From: Nocardia carnea NBRC 14403
Lineage (GTDB): Bacteria > Actinomycetota > Actinomycetes > Mycobacteriales > Mycobacteriaceae
Length of the DNA stretch: 64,000 nucleotides
Direction: 5' to 3'
NCBI RefSeq assembly: GCF_000308515.1
Contig: NZ_BAFV01000056.1
Coordinates: 124,001 to 188,000 of the forward strand
The notes under the pieces were generated by a model, which was given only the letters and a program-made list of their open reading frames with translations, did not search any database and had not been told where the DNA came from. The position numbers and the translations under genes are program-made. Below, piece after piece: positions 52,683-61,012 of this stretch. Numbering within the stretch: the first letter of the stretch is position 1; each line of letters starts with the position of its first letter.

Positions 52683-53819
52683 ATGCCAGTGGTAACGGAA
52701 GCGGAGGTGCGGGGCGCCCTCGCAAAGGTCGACGACCCGGAGATCCGCAAACCGATCACCGAACTGGGCATGGTGAAAAGCATCGGGATCGATCCGGACA
52801 GCAATGTTCATATCGAGGTGTACCTGACCACCGCCGGATGCCCGTTGCGCACCGAGATCACCCAGCGGGTGAGTACCGCGGTGGCCGATGTGCCCGGAGT
52901 CGGTGCGGTCTCGGTCGAGCTCGATGTGATGAGCGACGAACAGCGCACCGAACTGCGCAAACAGTTGCGCGGCGATTCCGCCGAGCCGGTGATCCCGTTC
53001 GCCCAGCCCGGTTCGCTCACCCGCGTGTATGCGGTCGCGTCCGGAAAGGGCGGGGTCGGTAAGTCGAGCGTCACGGTGAACCTCGCCGCCGCGCTCGCGG
53101 ATCGCGGCCTGTCGGTCGGGGTACTGGATGCCGATATCTACGGCCATTCCATCCCCCGGATGCTCGGCACCGATGCCCGGCCCACCCAGGTCGAGCGGAT
53201 GATCATGCCGCCGGTCGCACACGACGTGAAGATGATCTCGATCGCGCAGTTCACCAAGGGCAACACCCCCGTGGTGTGGCGCGGCCCGATGCTGCACCGC
53301 GCGCTGCAGCAGTTCCTGGCCGATGTGTTCTGGGGCGATCTGGACGTCCTGCTGCTGGATCTGCCGCCGGGCACCGGCGATGTGGCGATCTCCATTGCCC
53401 AGCTGATCCCCAACGCGGAGATCCTGGTGGTCACGACACCGCAGATCGCCGCCGCCGAGGTCGCCGAACGCGCGGGCGCCATCGCCTTGCAGACCCGGCA
53501 GCGGATCGCCGGGGTGGTGGAGAACATGTCCTGGCTGGATCTGCCCGACGGCAGCCGGATGGAACTGTACGGCTCCGGCGGCGGGCAGGCGGTCGCCGAC
53601 CGGCTCACCCGCGCTGTCGGCGCCGAGGTGCCGCTACTCGGCCAGATCCCGATCGAACAGGCCGTGCGCGAAGCCGGCGACGAGGGTACCCCGATCGTGC
53701 TGCGGGACCCGGACAGTGCGGCCTCCGTCGCCATGCGTGCGGTCGCCGACAAGCTCGCGGTCCGCCGCCGCGGTCTGGCCGGTATGTCGCTCGGCATCGA
53801 TACGACTCGTCACCTCTGA
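52683..53819 (+). CDS. mrp: Mrp/NBP35-family Fe-S cluster carrier ATPase
   Basis: 378 residues from ATG 52683. N-terminal MIP18/DUF59 domain (VRGALAKVDDPEIRKPITELGMV, TTAGCPLR), then the ParA-like ATPase with deviant Walker A SGKGGVGKSS, switch motifs DADIYGHSIPRMLG, and LLLDLPPGTGDVAIS. The CxxC motif that holds the bridging Fe-S cluster in E. coli Mrp is absent (the region reads ENMSWLDLPDGSRMELYG), as in Rv1229c. Role: delivery of Fe-S clusters or metal. TACCAT lies 7 nt upstream of the ATG, suggesting a leaderless mRNA starting near the end of the preceding gene. Confidence 0.94.
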   Translation: MPVVTEAEVRGALAKVDDPEIRKPITELGMVKSIGIDPDSNVHIEVYLTTAGCPLRTEITQRVSTAVADVPGVGAVSVELDVMSDEQRTELRKQLRGDSAEPVIPFAQPGSLTRVYAVASGKGGVGKSSVTVNLAAALADRGLSVGVLDADIYGHSIPRMLGTDARPTQVERMIMPPVAHDVKMISIAQFTKGNTPVVWRGPMLHRALQQFLADVFWGDLDVLLLDLPPGTGDVAISIAQLIPNAEILVVTTPQIAAAEVAERAGAIALQTRQRIAGVVENMSWLDLPDGSRMELYGSGGGQAVADRLTRAVGAEVPLLGQIPIEQAVREAGDEGTPIVLRDPDSAASVAMRAVADKLAVRRRGLAGMSLGIDTTRHL

Positions 53820-54083
53820 ACCACTCGCCCGCCGGCACCTGCCGTGAGTCACCCCGGATCCGGTGGCAACCCGGCAGGACTCCTGGGGCAAGCCGTTGCC
53901 ACCGGCCCCGATAGGCCGAGCCCCGACCGGCGGGCCCGCCGACTGCGCGATGCCCGGCGCCGAGGACCGTCCACAGGCCGCGCCGGGCTGCGTACATGGG
54001 TCGGCCGGCAACGTCACAGCGGCGGCCGGCCTGTACTGACTCGGCCGGAAGGGCGGCCCGGGTCCCTTGTCGGCGGGCGCACC

Positions 54084-54089
54084 TAGACT
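54084..54089 (+). promoter_or_regulatory. -10 element of a leaderless promoter
   Basis: TAGACT, then 6 nt, then ATG 54096; no ribosome site. Confidence 0.5.
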
Positions 54090-54095
54090 CGATCC

Positions 54096-54416
54096 ATGCT
54101 CACCCTGCTGCTGTACGTCCTGATCGTGGGTTTGGTGGCCACGGTGTTGTTCCTGCTGGCCGGTGCGCTCTTCGGCCGGTCGGAGGAGCTCGGTCCGCTT
54201 CCGGAGGGCACTACCGCAACCATTCTTCCGGTGGAGAACATCTCCGGCGCCGATGTGCGGGCCCTGCGGTTCCAGCAGGTCGTGCGCGGGTACAAGGCCG
54301 GCGAGGTCGATTGGGCACTGGCCCGGCTGGCCGCCCGGATCGATGAACTACAGGCCCAGCTCGCCGAAGCACAGTCCGCGAGCACCGGCGCGGCAACCGG
54401 CCCGGAGCGCTCGTGA
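54096..54416 (+). CDS. DivIVA-domain small membrane protein (Rv1209-like)
   Basis: 106 residues. One N-terminal membrane helix (LLLYVLIVGLVATVLFLLAGALFG), then a short DivIVA-type segment (VRALRFQQVVRGYKAGEVDWALARLAARI) and a coiled-coil end (ELQAQLAEAQ). The FQQVxRGYxxxEVDxxL pattern is the DivIVA membrane-binding/dimerisation signature. Probably a polar or septal membrane protein of unknown task. The stop overlaps the tag start by 4 nt, as for Rv1209-tagA. Confidence 0.88.
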   Translation: MLTLLLYVLIVGLVATVLFLLAGALFGRSEELGPLPEGTTATILPVENISGADVRALRFQQVVRGYKAGEVDWALARLAARIDELQAQLAEAQSASTGAATGPERS

Positions 54417-54985
54417 CCGCCGCCGAAACACTGGTTCGCTGCCCGTGGTCGGTCGATTCCCAGATCTACCGCGACTACCACGATCAGGAGTGGGGTCGCC
54501 CGCTGCACGGTGACGACGCCCTGTTCGAGCGGCTGTGCCTGGAGGCCTTCCAGTCGGGATTGTCCTGGATCACAATTCTGCGCAAACGCCCCGCGTTCCG
54601 GTCTGCGTTCGCCGGATTCGTGATCGACCGGGTCGCCGAATTCGGCGATGCCGACCGCGAGCGGCTGCTGGCCGATCCGGCGATTGTGCGCAATCGCGCC
54701 AAAATCGATGCCTGTATCGCGAATGCGAAAGTCGCCCGTGACCTCGATACCGGCCTGGACGAACTGCTCTGGTCGTTCGCTCCGCCGCCGCGGCCGCGCC
54801 CGCGCGAAATAGGCGATATTCCCGCGGTGACACCCGAATCCACCGCACTGGCAAAAGAATTGAAGCGGCGCGGTTTCCGCTTCGTCGGGCCGACCACCGC
54901 GTACGCACTGATGCAGGCCACCGGAATGGTGGACGACCATCTGTCGGAATGCTGGGTCGATACCCGGCACACCGGCCTCGGCTGA
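54413..54985 (+). CDS. tag: DNA-3-methyladenine glycosylase I
   Basis: 190 residues, GTG start overlapping the previous stop. Motifs: RCPWSVDSQIYRDYHDQEWG (Zn/base-binding N-terminus), FQSGLSWITILRKRPAFR, the catalytic glutamate region LEAFQSGLSW, and KRRGFRFVGPTTAYALMQATGMVDDHL with the C-terminal zinc ligands (CWVDTRH). It excises 3-methyladenine from alkylated DNA. Operon with the DivIVA-like gene. Confidence 0.95.
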   Translation: MTAAETLVRCPWSVDSQIYRDYHDQEWGRPLHGDDALFERLCLEAFQSGLSWITILRKRPAFRSAFAGFVIDRVAEFGDADRERLLADPAIVRNRAKIDACIANAKVARDLDTGLDELLWSFAPPPRPRPREIGDIPAVTPESTALAKELKRRGFRFVGPTTAYALMQATGMVDDHLSECWVDTRHTGLG

Positions 54986-55143
54986 CCGGTCACATTTGGA
55001 CGTCGAGTATCCGCCATCTCCTGCGATAGGGAAGAATGGATCGAGTGCGGTCCGTCGCCTCAACCGACGGACCGCCCGGTTGGTGACAACCGGAGATCCG
55101 AGCAAGTGCGCAGCATACAGCGCAGATCTGGAGGGAGCAGAGG

Positions 55144-55311
55144 ATGGCGGCCATGAAGCCCCGTACCGGGGACGGTCCCCTCGAGGCAACCAAGGAAGGT
55201 CGTGGGATCGTTATGCGGGTCCCGCTCGAGGGTGGCGGGCGTCTGGTCGTAGAACTCACGCCCGACGAAGCCGCGGCATTGGGTGACGAATTGAAGAGTG
55301 TCACCAGCTAG
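55144..55311 (+). CDS. DUF3117 small protein (Rv1211-like)
   Basis: 55 residues, ATG 55144 to TAG 55309-55311. It begins MAAMKPRTGDGPLEATKEGR and ends LTPDEAAALGDELKSVTS. The family is widely conserved in actinobacteria between tagA and the glg genes and has no known function. GGAGGGAG (55130-55137) gives a ribosome site 6 nt upstream. The predicted fold is a small beta-rich domain (GIVMRVPLEGGGRLVVEL). The 3' end overlaps the next gene by 14 nt, so translation is probably coupled. Confidence 0.9.
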   Translation: MAAMKPRTGDGPLEATKEGRGIVMRVPLEGGGRLVVELTPDEAAALGDELKSVTS

Positions 55312-56206
55312 CGATAACGCCGAGAAATCGGCGCTGGCCGCGGTCGCCGAGGTACTGAGCTGCCCCGTATGCGGCCGCGGTCTGGTTTTCGCGGGCCGGG
55401 TGCTGCGCTGCGAACTCGGCCACAGTTTCGATATCGCCCGGCAGGGTTACGTCAGCCTGCTCGCCGGCGCCGCGACCAAACTCACCGGTGACACCGCCGA
55501 GATGCTCGAGGCACGCGCCGCTTTCCAGGGCACCGGATTCTTCGAGCCGATCGCCGCGGCGGTGGCCGAAGCAGCAATGGCCGCGCGGGCGGATACCGCA
55601 CCGCCACCCGGCGCCGAGGTGATCGCGGATATCGGCGCAGGCACCGGTTACTACCTGGCACACGTACTGGAGGCAGCGCCCACCGCCCGTGGCATCGCGC
55701 TGGATATCGCCAAACCCGCCGGTCGTCGCTGCGCCCGCGCGCATTCCCGAGCCGCGGCCGTGGTGGCCGACGCCTGGCGCGGGCTTCCACTGCGGGACCA
55801 CACCCTGACGGCAGCGCTCTCGGTTTTCGCACCGCGGAACCCGGCGGCCGTCGCCCGGTGCCTCGCCCCCGGAGGCCGGTACTTCGTGGTGACCCCGACC
55901 GTCCGGCATCTGGCGGAATTGATCGGCCCGATCGGGATGGTCACCGTCGATCCCGATAAGGAGCGGCGGCTCGCGGACGGGATGGCCGGCCTGTTCACCC
56001 GGGTGGACAGTCGCGCGGTCGAATATTCGATGACACTCACCCGCGCCGATATCGCTCACCTCGTGGCGATGGGTCCCTCCGCCCACCACACGGCGGCCAC
56101 CGGCGAGCAGCTACCGGAACCTTTCGAGGTGACGGCATCGGTCACGGTGAGCACCTACACCGCGATACCCGCGGCAGCCGGTACCGATTCTCACCGTGAC
56201 CGGTGA
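55298..56206 (+). CDS. RlmA/TlrB-type 23S rRNA (guanine-N1-)methyltransferase
   Basis: 302 residues from GTG 55298. Zinc finger CPVCGRGL...LRCELGHSFDIARQGYVSLL (Cys/Cys/Cys/His), then the SAM-binding Rossmann domain with ADIGAGTGYYL and the acidic GIALDIAK. The C-terminus has MVTVDPDKERRLADGMAGLF. Such enzymes methylate N1 of guanosine in helix 35 of 23S rRNA (G745 or G748). The TlrB branch gives tylosin/mycinamycin resistance; whether this protein does cannot be told. It overlaps the DUF3117 gene out of frame by 14 nt. Confidence 0.88.
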   Translation: MSPASDNAEKSALAAVAEVLSCPVCGRGLVFAGRVLRCELGHSFDIARQGYVSLLAGAATKLTGDTAEMLEARAAFQGTGFFEPIAAAVAEAAMAARADTAPPPGAEVIADIGAGTGYYLAHVLEAAPTARGIALDIAKPAGRRCARAHSRAAAVVADAWRGLPLRDHTLTAALSVFAPRNPAAVARCLAPGGRYFVVTPTVRHLAELIGPIGMVTVDPDKERRLADGMAGLFTRVDSRAVEYSMTLTRADIAHLVAMGPSAHHTAATGEQLPEPFEVTASVTVSTYTAIPAAAGTDSHRDR

Positions 56207-56304
56207 CCGATTGTGAGAACCGGGCAATCACACTGCTACACAGGGCAATCCACTTGCGACGCGAGCCTGATCGCCGGGTAATACCGGCCTGATGTGCTTA
56301 TTGC

Positions 56305-56709
56305 ATGCGGATACCGACCTTCGGCAAGAAGACAACCACCCCCACCACCATCTTCGAACGGATCGGCGGATACGAGGCATTGGAAGCCGTCGTCGCCGAT
56401 TTCTATACCCGGGTCCTCGCCGACGACGAGCTCGCGGGGTTTTTCACCGGAACGAATATGTCCCGGCTGCGCGGTAAACAGGTCGAGTTCTTCGCCGCGG
56501 CGCTCGGTGGGCCGGACCCCTACACCGGTGCGCCGATGAAACAGGTACATCAGGGCAGGGGCATCACCATGCATCATTTCAACGCGGTGGCCGGTCATCT
56601 CACCGATTCACTCACGGCGGCCGGAGTGGACGAGGAGACGGTGGGCGAGATCATCGGGGCGGTGGCACCGCTTGCCGGTGATATCACCTCCGGAGGTTCT
56701 TCCGCCTGA
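56305..56709 (+). CDS. glbN: Group I truncated haemoglobin (trHbN)
   Basis: 134 residues. TyrB10 is in ADFYTRV (Y34) and the proximal HisF8 in KQVHQGRGITM (H82). The stretch SRLRGKQVEFFAAALGGP, followed by PYTGAPMKQV, is nearly identical to M. tuberculosis GlbN. It keeps a polar pre-A segment (MRIPTFGKKTTTP), which in M. tuberculosis is needed for fast NO dioxygenation. Role: oxidises nitric oxide to nitrate using bound O2. The gene stands alone, 98 bp after the methyltransferase and convergent with glgM. Confidence 0.95.
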   Translation: MRIPTFGKKTTTPTTIFERIGGYEALEAVVADFYTRVLADDELAGFFTGTNMSRLRGKQVEFFAAALGGPDPYTGAPMKQVHQGRGITMHHFNAVAGHLTDSLTAAGVDEETVGEIIGAVAPLAGDITSGGSSA

Positions 56710-56775
56710 TCCGGCCGGGTTTGCCGCGTTCCGGTGACCCGCAGAACGTCGAACGGCACCGACCACCGGCTCGGC

Positions 56776-58002
56776 TCAGGGTTTCGCCACCGTGCGGTAG
56801 ACATTCAAGGTCTGTTCGGCGATCCGGTACCAGTCGAATTCCGCCCGCGCACGGTCGCGGCCGGCGGCCCCGAGTTCGGCGGCGCGTACCGGGTCGCCGG
56901 CGAGCTCGTTGATCGCGGCGGCCAGCGCGTGCTCGTAGGCCGTGGTCTCGCCGGCGTCGAAATGCACCAGCAGCCCGGTGCCGCCGTCGGCGACCACCTC
57001 GGGGATACCGCCCACATCGGAGGCGACCACGGCCGTGGCGCAGGCCATCGCCTCGAGATTGACGATCCCGAGGGGTTCGTAGACCGACGGACAGACGAAA
57101 ACCGTGGCCGCGGCCAGCAGCTGGCGGATCTGTTCGGTGGGCAGCATCTCCCGCACCCAGAAGAGGTTGTCGCGCTGCCGGTGCAGCCCGGCCACGGCGC
57201 TCGCGACCTCGGCCTCCAGTTGCGGAGTGTCCGGGGCCCCGGCACAGAGGACCAGCTGGATCTCCGGGTCGATCTCCCGCGCCGCGGCCAGCAGATGACC
57301 GACGCCTTTCTGGCGGGTGATCCGGCCGACGAACACCGCCAGCGGACGGTCCGCACGAACTCCCAGTTCGTCCAGGATCCGGCGGCTCCCGGGCGCCGGG
57401 GGGCCGGGGTACCAGACGTCCGCGTCGATCCCGTTGCGCACCACGTGCACCCGGGCCGGATCCAGCGCCGGGTAGGCATCGAGGACATCGCGGCGCATCC
57501 AGTCGCTCACCGCGATCACCGCATCGGCATGCTCCAGCGCATTACGCTCCGACCACGATGACAACCGGTATCCACCACCGAGCTGTTCGGCCTTCCACGG
57601 CCGGCGCGGTTCCAGCGAATGCGTGGTGACCACATGCGGGATCCCGTACAACGTCGCCGCAAGATGCCCGGCCAGTCCGGCGTACCAGGTGTGCGAATGA
57701 ACCAGGTCCACCGTGCCCACGGCCTCGGCCATCCGCAGCTGCGCCGACATCATCTGCAGCGCCGGATTGGCCCCCGCCAGCGCCGGATCCGAATCGTGCA
57801 CCCGGGCCGCCGCCCGCGGCACACCCATACAGTGCACGGTCACCGTGCTCATCCGGCGCAGCCGGGCCACCAGTTCGGTGACGTGCACGCCCGCCCCGCC
57901 GTATACCTCGGGCGGATATTCCCGGGTCAGCACAGCCACCCGTAGTGGATCACCCGCCGGCGACCCGGGCGCGGTGTCCGCACCGCTGGAACCGAAACTC
58001 AC
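56776..58002 (-). CDS. glgM: GT4 alpha-glucosyltransferase, maltose-1-phosphate synthase (GlgM, formerly GlgA)
   Basis: About 408 residues from GTG 58002. N-terminal LTREYPPEVYGGAGVHVTELV, HSHTWYAGLAG, and the C-terminal GT-B lobe with VFVGRITRQKGVGHLL, then FVCPSVYEPLGIVNLEAMACATAVVASDVGGIPEVV (in outline), containing the E-x7-E motif of GT4 enzymes. In mycobacteria (Rv1212c) it joins ADP-glucose to glucose-1-phosphate, making maltose-1-phosphate for the GlgE pathway of alpha-glucan synthesis. TACCGT lies 6 nt upstream of the GTG on the minus strand, so the mRNA is probably leaderless. Divergent from glgC, which supplies ADP-glucose. Confidence 0.93.
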   Translation of the reverse strand: MSFGSSGADTAPGSPAGDPLRVAVLTREYPPEVYGGAGVHVTELVARLRRMSTVTVHCMGVPRAAARVHDSDPALAGANPALQMMSAQLRMAEAVGTVDLVHSHTWYAGLAGHLAATLYGIPHVVTTHSLEPRRPWKAEQLGGGYRLSSWSERNALEHADAVIAVSDWMRRDVLDAYPALDPARVHVVRNGIDADVWYPGPPAPGSRRILDELGVRADRPLAVFVGRITRQKGVGHLLAAAREIDPEIQLVLCAGAPDTPQLEAEVASAVAGLHRQRDNLFWVREMLPTEQIRQLLAAATVFVCPSVYEPLGIVNLEAMACATAVVASDVGGIPEVVADGGTGLLVHFDAGETTAYEHALAAAINELAGDPVRAAELGAAGRDRARAEFDWYRIAEQTLNVYRTVAKP

Positions 58003-58008
58003 GGATTC

Positions 58009-58014
58009 ACGGTA
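58009..58014 (-). promoter_or_regulatory. -10 element of glgM
   Basis: TACCGT on the minus strand, 6 nt before the GTG start at 58002. Confidence 0.45.
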
Positions 58015-58053
58015 GCCGCCGAGCGGCCGATATACCCCGACCACCTGGTTCGG

Positions 58054-58059
58054 TAGGTT
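58054..58059 (+). promoter_or_regulatory. -10 element of glgC
   Basis: TAGGTT, 7 nt before GTG 58067. With the glgM element on the other strand it makes a compact divergent promoter pair, with only 64 bp between the two start codons. Confidence 0.5.
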
Positions 58060-58066
58060 TGGCATT

Positions 58067-59281
58067 GTGAGGAGCCAGCCGCACGTACTCGGAATCGTGC
58101 TCGCCGGTGGCGAGGGCAAGCGACTCTTTCCCCTGACTGCCGACCGCGCAAAACCGGCCGTCCCGTTCGGCGGGGCCTACCGCCTCATCGACTTCGTACT
58201 CAGCAATCTGGTCAATGCCGGTTTCCTCCGGCTGTGTGTACTCACCCAATACAAATCGCATTCCCTGGACCGTCATATTTCGCAGACCTGGCGGCTGTCC
58301 GGTTTCGCCGGTGAATACATCACCCCGGTACCCGCCCAGCAGCGGCTGGGGCCACGCTGGTACACCGGTAGCGCCGATGCGATCATGCAGTCGCTGAATC
58401 TCATCTACGACGAGGATCCCGATTACATCGTGGTGTTCGGCGCCGATCACGTGTATCGGATGGATCCGGAGCAGATGGTCACCAGCCATATCGATTCGGG
58501 TGCCGGGGTCACGGTCGCCGGTATCCGGGTGCCGCGCAGCGAGGCGAGCGCTTTCGGCTGTATAGATTCCGACGAATCCGGGCGTATCGTCGGGTTCCTG
58601 GAAAAACCGGCCCATCCGCCGGGAATCCCCGACGACCCGAATGCCACCTTCGCCTCCATGGGCAACTACGTGTTCACCACCAAGGTGCTGGTGGATTCGA
58701 TCAAGGCGGATGCGGATAATTCCGATTCCGATCACGATATGGGCGGCGATATCATTCCCGGCCTGGTCGCGGCGGGGCAGGCCGCCGTCTACGATTTCGC
58801 CGATAACGATGTTCCGGGCGCCACCGACCGCGATCGCGGCTACTGGCGTGATGTGGGCACCATCGACGCCTTCTACGAGGCGCATATGGATCTGGTATCG
58901 GTGAACCCGGTTTTCAACCTCTACAACCGGCACTGGCCCATCCGCGGCGCCGCCGAGAACCTGCCGCCCGCGAAATTCGCCCGCGGCGGACTGGCCCAGG
59001 AATCCATTGTCGGGGCCGGCAGCATCCTGTCGGCGGCCACGGTCCGCAATTCGGTGCTCAGCGCGAACGTGCAGGTCGATGAAGGTGCCACGGTCGAGGG
59101 CAGTGTGCTGATGCCCGGTGTACGGATCGGACGCGGCGCGGTGGTCCGCCGCGCCATCCTGGACAAGAACGTGATGGTGTCCGAGGGCGAGATCATCGGA
59201 GTGGACCAGGAACGCGACCGCAGCAGGTTCGCCATCAGCCACGGCGGTGTGGTCACCGTCGGCAAGGGCACCTGGGTCTGA
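58067..59281 (+). CDS. glgC: Glucose-1-phosphate adenylyltransferase (ADP-glucose pyrophosphorylase)
   Basis: 404 residues from GTG 58067. Nucleotidyltransferase motif GIVLAGGEGKRLFPLTADRAKPAVPFGG, then QRLGPRWYTGSADAIMQSL and FGADHVYRMD with the catalytic aspartate, and FLEKP for glucose-1-phosphate binding. The C-terminal left-handed beta-helix starts near GLAQESIVGAGSILSAATV. It makes ADP-glucose from ATP and glucose-1-phosphate, the committed step of glycogen/alpha-glucan synthesis, and feeds GlgM. Probably leaderless. A hairpin terminator follows. Confidence 0.96.
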   Translation: MRSQPHVLGIVLAGGEGKRLFPLTADRAKPAVPFGGAYRLIDFVLSNLVNAGFLRLCVLTQYKSHSLDRHISQTWRLSGFAGEYITPVPAQQRLGPRWYTGSADAIMQSLNLIYDEDPDYIVVFGADHVYRMDPEQMVTSHIDSGAGVTVAGIRVPRSEASAFGCIDSDESGRIVGFLEKPAHPPGIPDDPNATFASMGNYVFTTKVLVDSIKADADNSDSDHDMGGDIIPGLVAAGQAAVYDFADNDVPGATDRDRGYWRDVGTIDAFYEAHMDLVSVNPVFNLYNRHWPIRGAAENLPPAKFARGGLAQESIVGAGSILSAATVRNSVLSANVQVDEGATVEGSVLMPGVRIGRGAVVRRAILDKNVMVSEGEIIGVDQERDRSRFAISHGGVVTVGKGTWV

Positions 59282-59303
59282 TCCGGCTCCGGACCGCACA
59301 GCA

Positions 59304-59344
59304 GCGGCCGTGCCTCCGGTCGCGATAACCGGACACACGGCCGC
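59304..59344. terminator. Bidirectional hairpin terminator
   Basis: GCGGCCGTG (59304-59312) pairs with CACGGCCGC (59336-59344), with an inner CCGGT/ACCGG stem. It lies between convergent glgC and the ABC permease gene. Confidence 0.7.
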
Positions 59345-59356
59345 AGCCTGGAAGGG

Positions 59357-61012
59357 TCAGCGCACGTCCCGGCCGCGCATCCCGGTCAGTCCGATGACCA
59401 GTAGCAGCGCGGCGACCGCCGTGACGAGAAGTGTGGGAGTGACGCTGTACTCCGCGCCCGGCACTTTCGGTGCGTGACTGAACGGCTCCAGATTCCGCAA
59501 CCATTGCGGGGCACCGGAGATCGAACCGAGCAGGAAGACCGCGATGGCGGCGGTCAGCAACCCCCACGCCACCGGCGTCCAGCGCGGGACCAGACCGAAC
59601 AGTGCGACCGTCACCGCCGCGAAGAACCAGATCGCGGGCAGCTGGACCAGGGCGGCCGCCAGCATTCCGGGCAGTGTGGCGCCGATATCCCCGGCCGCGA
59701 TTCCGTAGGCCAGCCCGCCCAGCAGGCCGGCGGTCAGCATGATCACCACCGGGCCGCCGAGGGCGAACACCAGATGCGAGGCCACCCAGCGGATCCGGCC
59801 GACGGCGCCACTGAGCACCGATTCGGCATGATGGCCGTTCTCTTCGGCGAACATCCGCAGCGCCGCCGAGATCGCGTAAGCGGCGCCGGCGATCCCCAGC
59901 ATGGTGAACGCGTAGCTGACGAACGAATCCTCCAGCGAATCGGTACCGCCCATCCGGGTGATCAGATCGCGCAGCGTGTCGTTGCTGCCGAAACTGTCGC
60001 CGATACCGTTGACGACGCTCCCGATCACCAGGCCGTAGAGCCCGACCCCGATCCCCCACCCGAGGAGGGCGCCGCGCTGCAAGCGGACCGCCAGGCCGAA
60101 AGGTCCGGTCAGCGCGGGGCCCGCGGCGGCCGGCCCGAGCCGTTCGGTGAGCAGGCCGGCGCCGACATCGCGACGCCGCAACAGGGCGAAGGCCACCGCG
60201 ACCGTCACCGTCAGCAGTGCCAGGTGCAACAGCAGCACCCACCAGCGGTCGCCCGCATAGGGCCGGACCTGCAGCGACCAGCCCTGCGGCGATAACCATG
60301 TCAGCGGGTTGACCGGCCCCGCGCCGGCCTGCGCGTCACCCACGGCACGCAGAGTGAAGGTCACCGCGAGCGTCGCGAACGCCAGCCCGCGGGCGAGCCG
60401 GGCACCCGAACAGACCTGTGCGGTTACCGCGGCGACCGCCGCGAACACCATGCCCGACCCGGCGAGCGCGAGCCCGAAGGCCAGCGAGCCTGCGGCCGGT
60501 ACCCCTGCCGCTGTGAGGCTCGACGCCCCGATGAGGCCGGCCAGCAAGGCGCCACCGAGGGCCAGTAGTAATGCGGCCGTCAGGCTCGCGTACCGGCCGA
60601 CCGAGGTGGAAGCCAGCACTTCGGTGCGGCCGGATTCCTCTTCCGCCCTGGTGTGCCGGATCACCGTGAGGATGGTGGCCACGGCGATCAGGGTGTGGAA
60701 CATTCCGGCTTTCCAGATCCCGACAGCACCTGTGGAGGTGTCGTAGACGGGCCCGTACATCGCCAGTTGCGCCGGGCTGGCCAGGATCGTGGCCGCGAAC
60801 GAGGCGCGGTCGGCCGCGGTCGGATACACCGATTCGATACTGGCCACATAGACCGACCCCAGAGGCACCGACAGCAGCAGAATCCACAGCGGTGCGACGA
60901 TCCGGTCGCGCCGCAGGTAGAGCCGTAGCAGCCGAAGAGTGCCGGTGAATTCGGTGCCCGCGGAGGTCGTGTCGAATATTCTCGGCCGGGCACCGGCCAC
61001 GACCGTGGTCAT
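59357..61012 (-). CDS. Multidrug ABC exporter permease (Rv1217c-like)
   Basis: 551 residues with about twelve membrane segments, two ABC-2-type halves in one chain (LWILLLSVPLGSVYVASIES at the start; LLVTAVAALLLVIGLTGM at the end). Long loops carry RHTRAEEESGRTEVLASTSVGRYA and the equivalent RMFAEENGHHAESVLSGAVGRI, a duplicated motif showing the internal repeat of two homologous halves. Its start overlaps the stop of the ATPase gene by 4 nt. The same trio (permease, ATPase, TetR) exists as Rv1217c-Rv1219c, where the pump exports several drugs. Confidence 0.92.
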   Translation of the reverse strand: MTTVVAGARPRIFDTTSAGTEFTGTLRLLRLYLRRDRIVAPLWILLLSVPLGSVYVASIESVYPTAADRASFAATILASPAQLAMYGPVYDTSTGAVGIWKAGMFHTLIAVATILTVIRHTRAEEESGRTEVLASTSVGRYASLTAALLLALGGALLAGLIGASSLTAAGVPAAGSLAFGLALAGSGMVFAAVAAVTAQVCSGARLARGLAFATLAVTFTLRAVGDAQAGAGPVNPLTWLSPQGWSLQVRPYAGDRWWVLLLHLALLTVTVAVAFALLRRRDVGAGLLTERLGPAAAGPALTGPFGLAVRLQRGALLGWGIGVGLYGLVIGSVVNGIGDSFGSNDTLRDLITRMGGTDSLEDSFVSYAFTMLGIAGAAYAISAALRMFAEENGHHAESVLSGAVGRIRWVASHLVFALGGPVVIMLTAGLLGGLAYGIAAGDIGATLPGMLAAALVQLPAIWFFAAVTVALFGLVPRWTPVAWGLLTAAIAVFLLGSISGAPQWLRNLEPFSHAPKVPGAEYSVTPTLLVTAVAALLLVIGLTGMRGRDVR

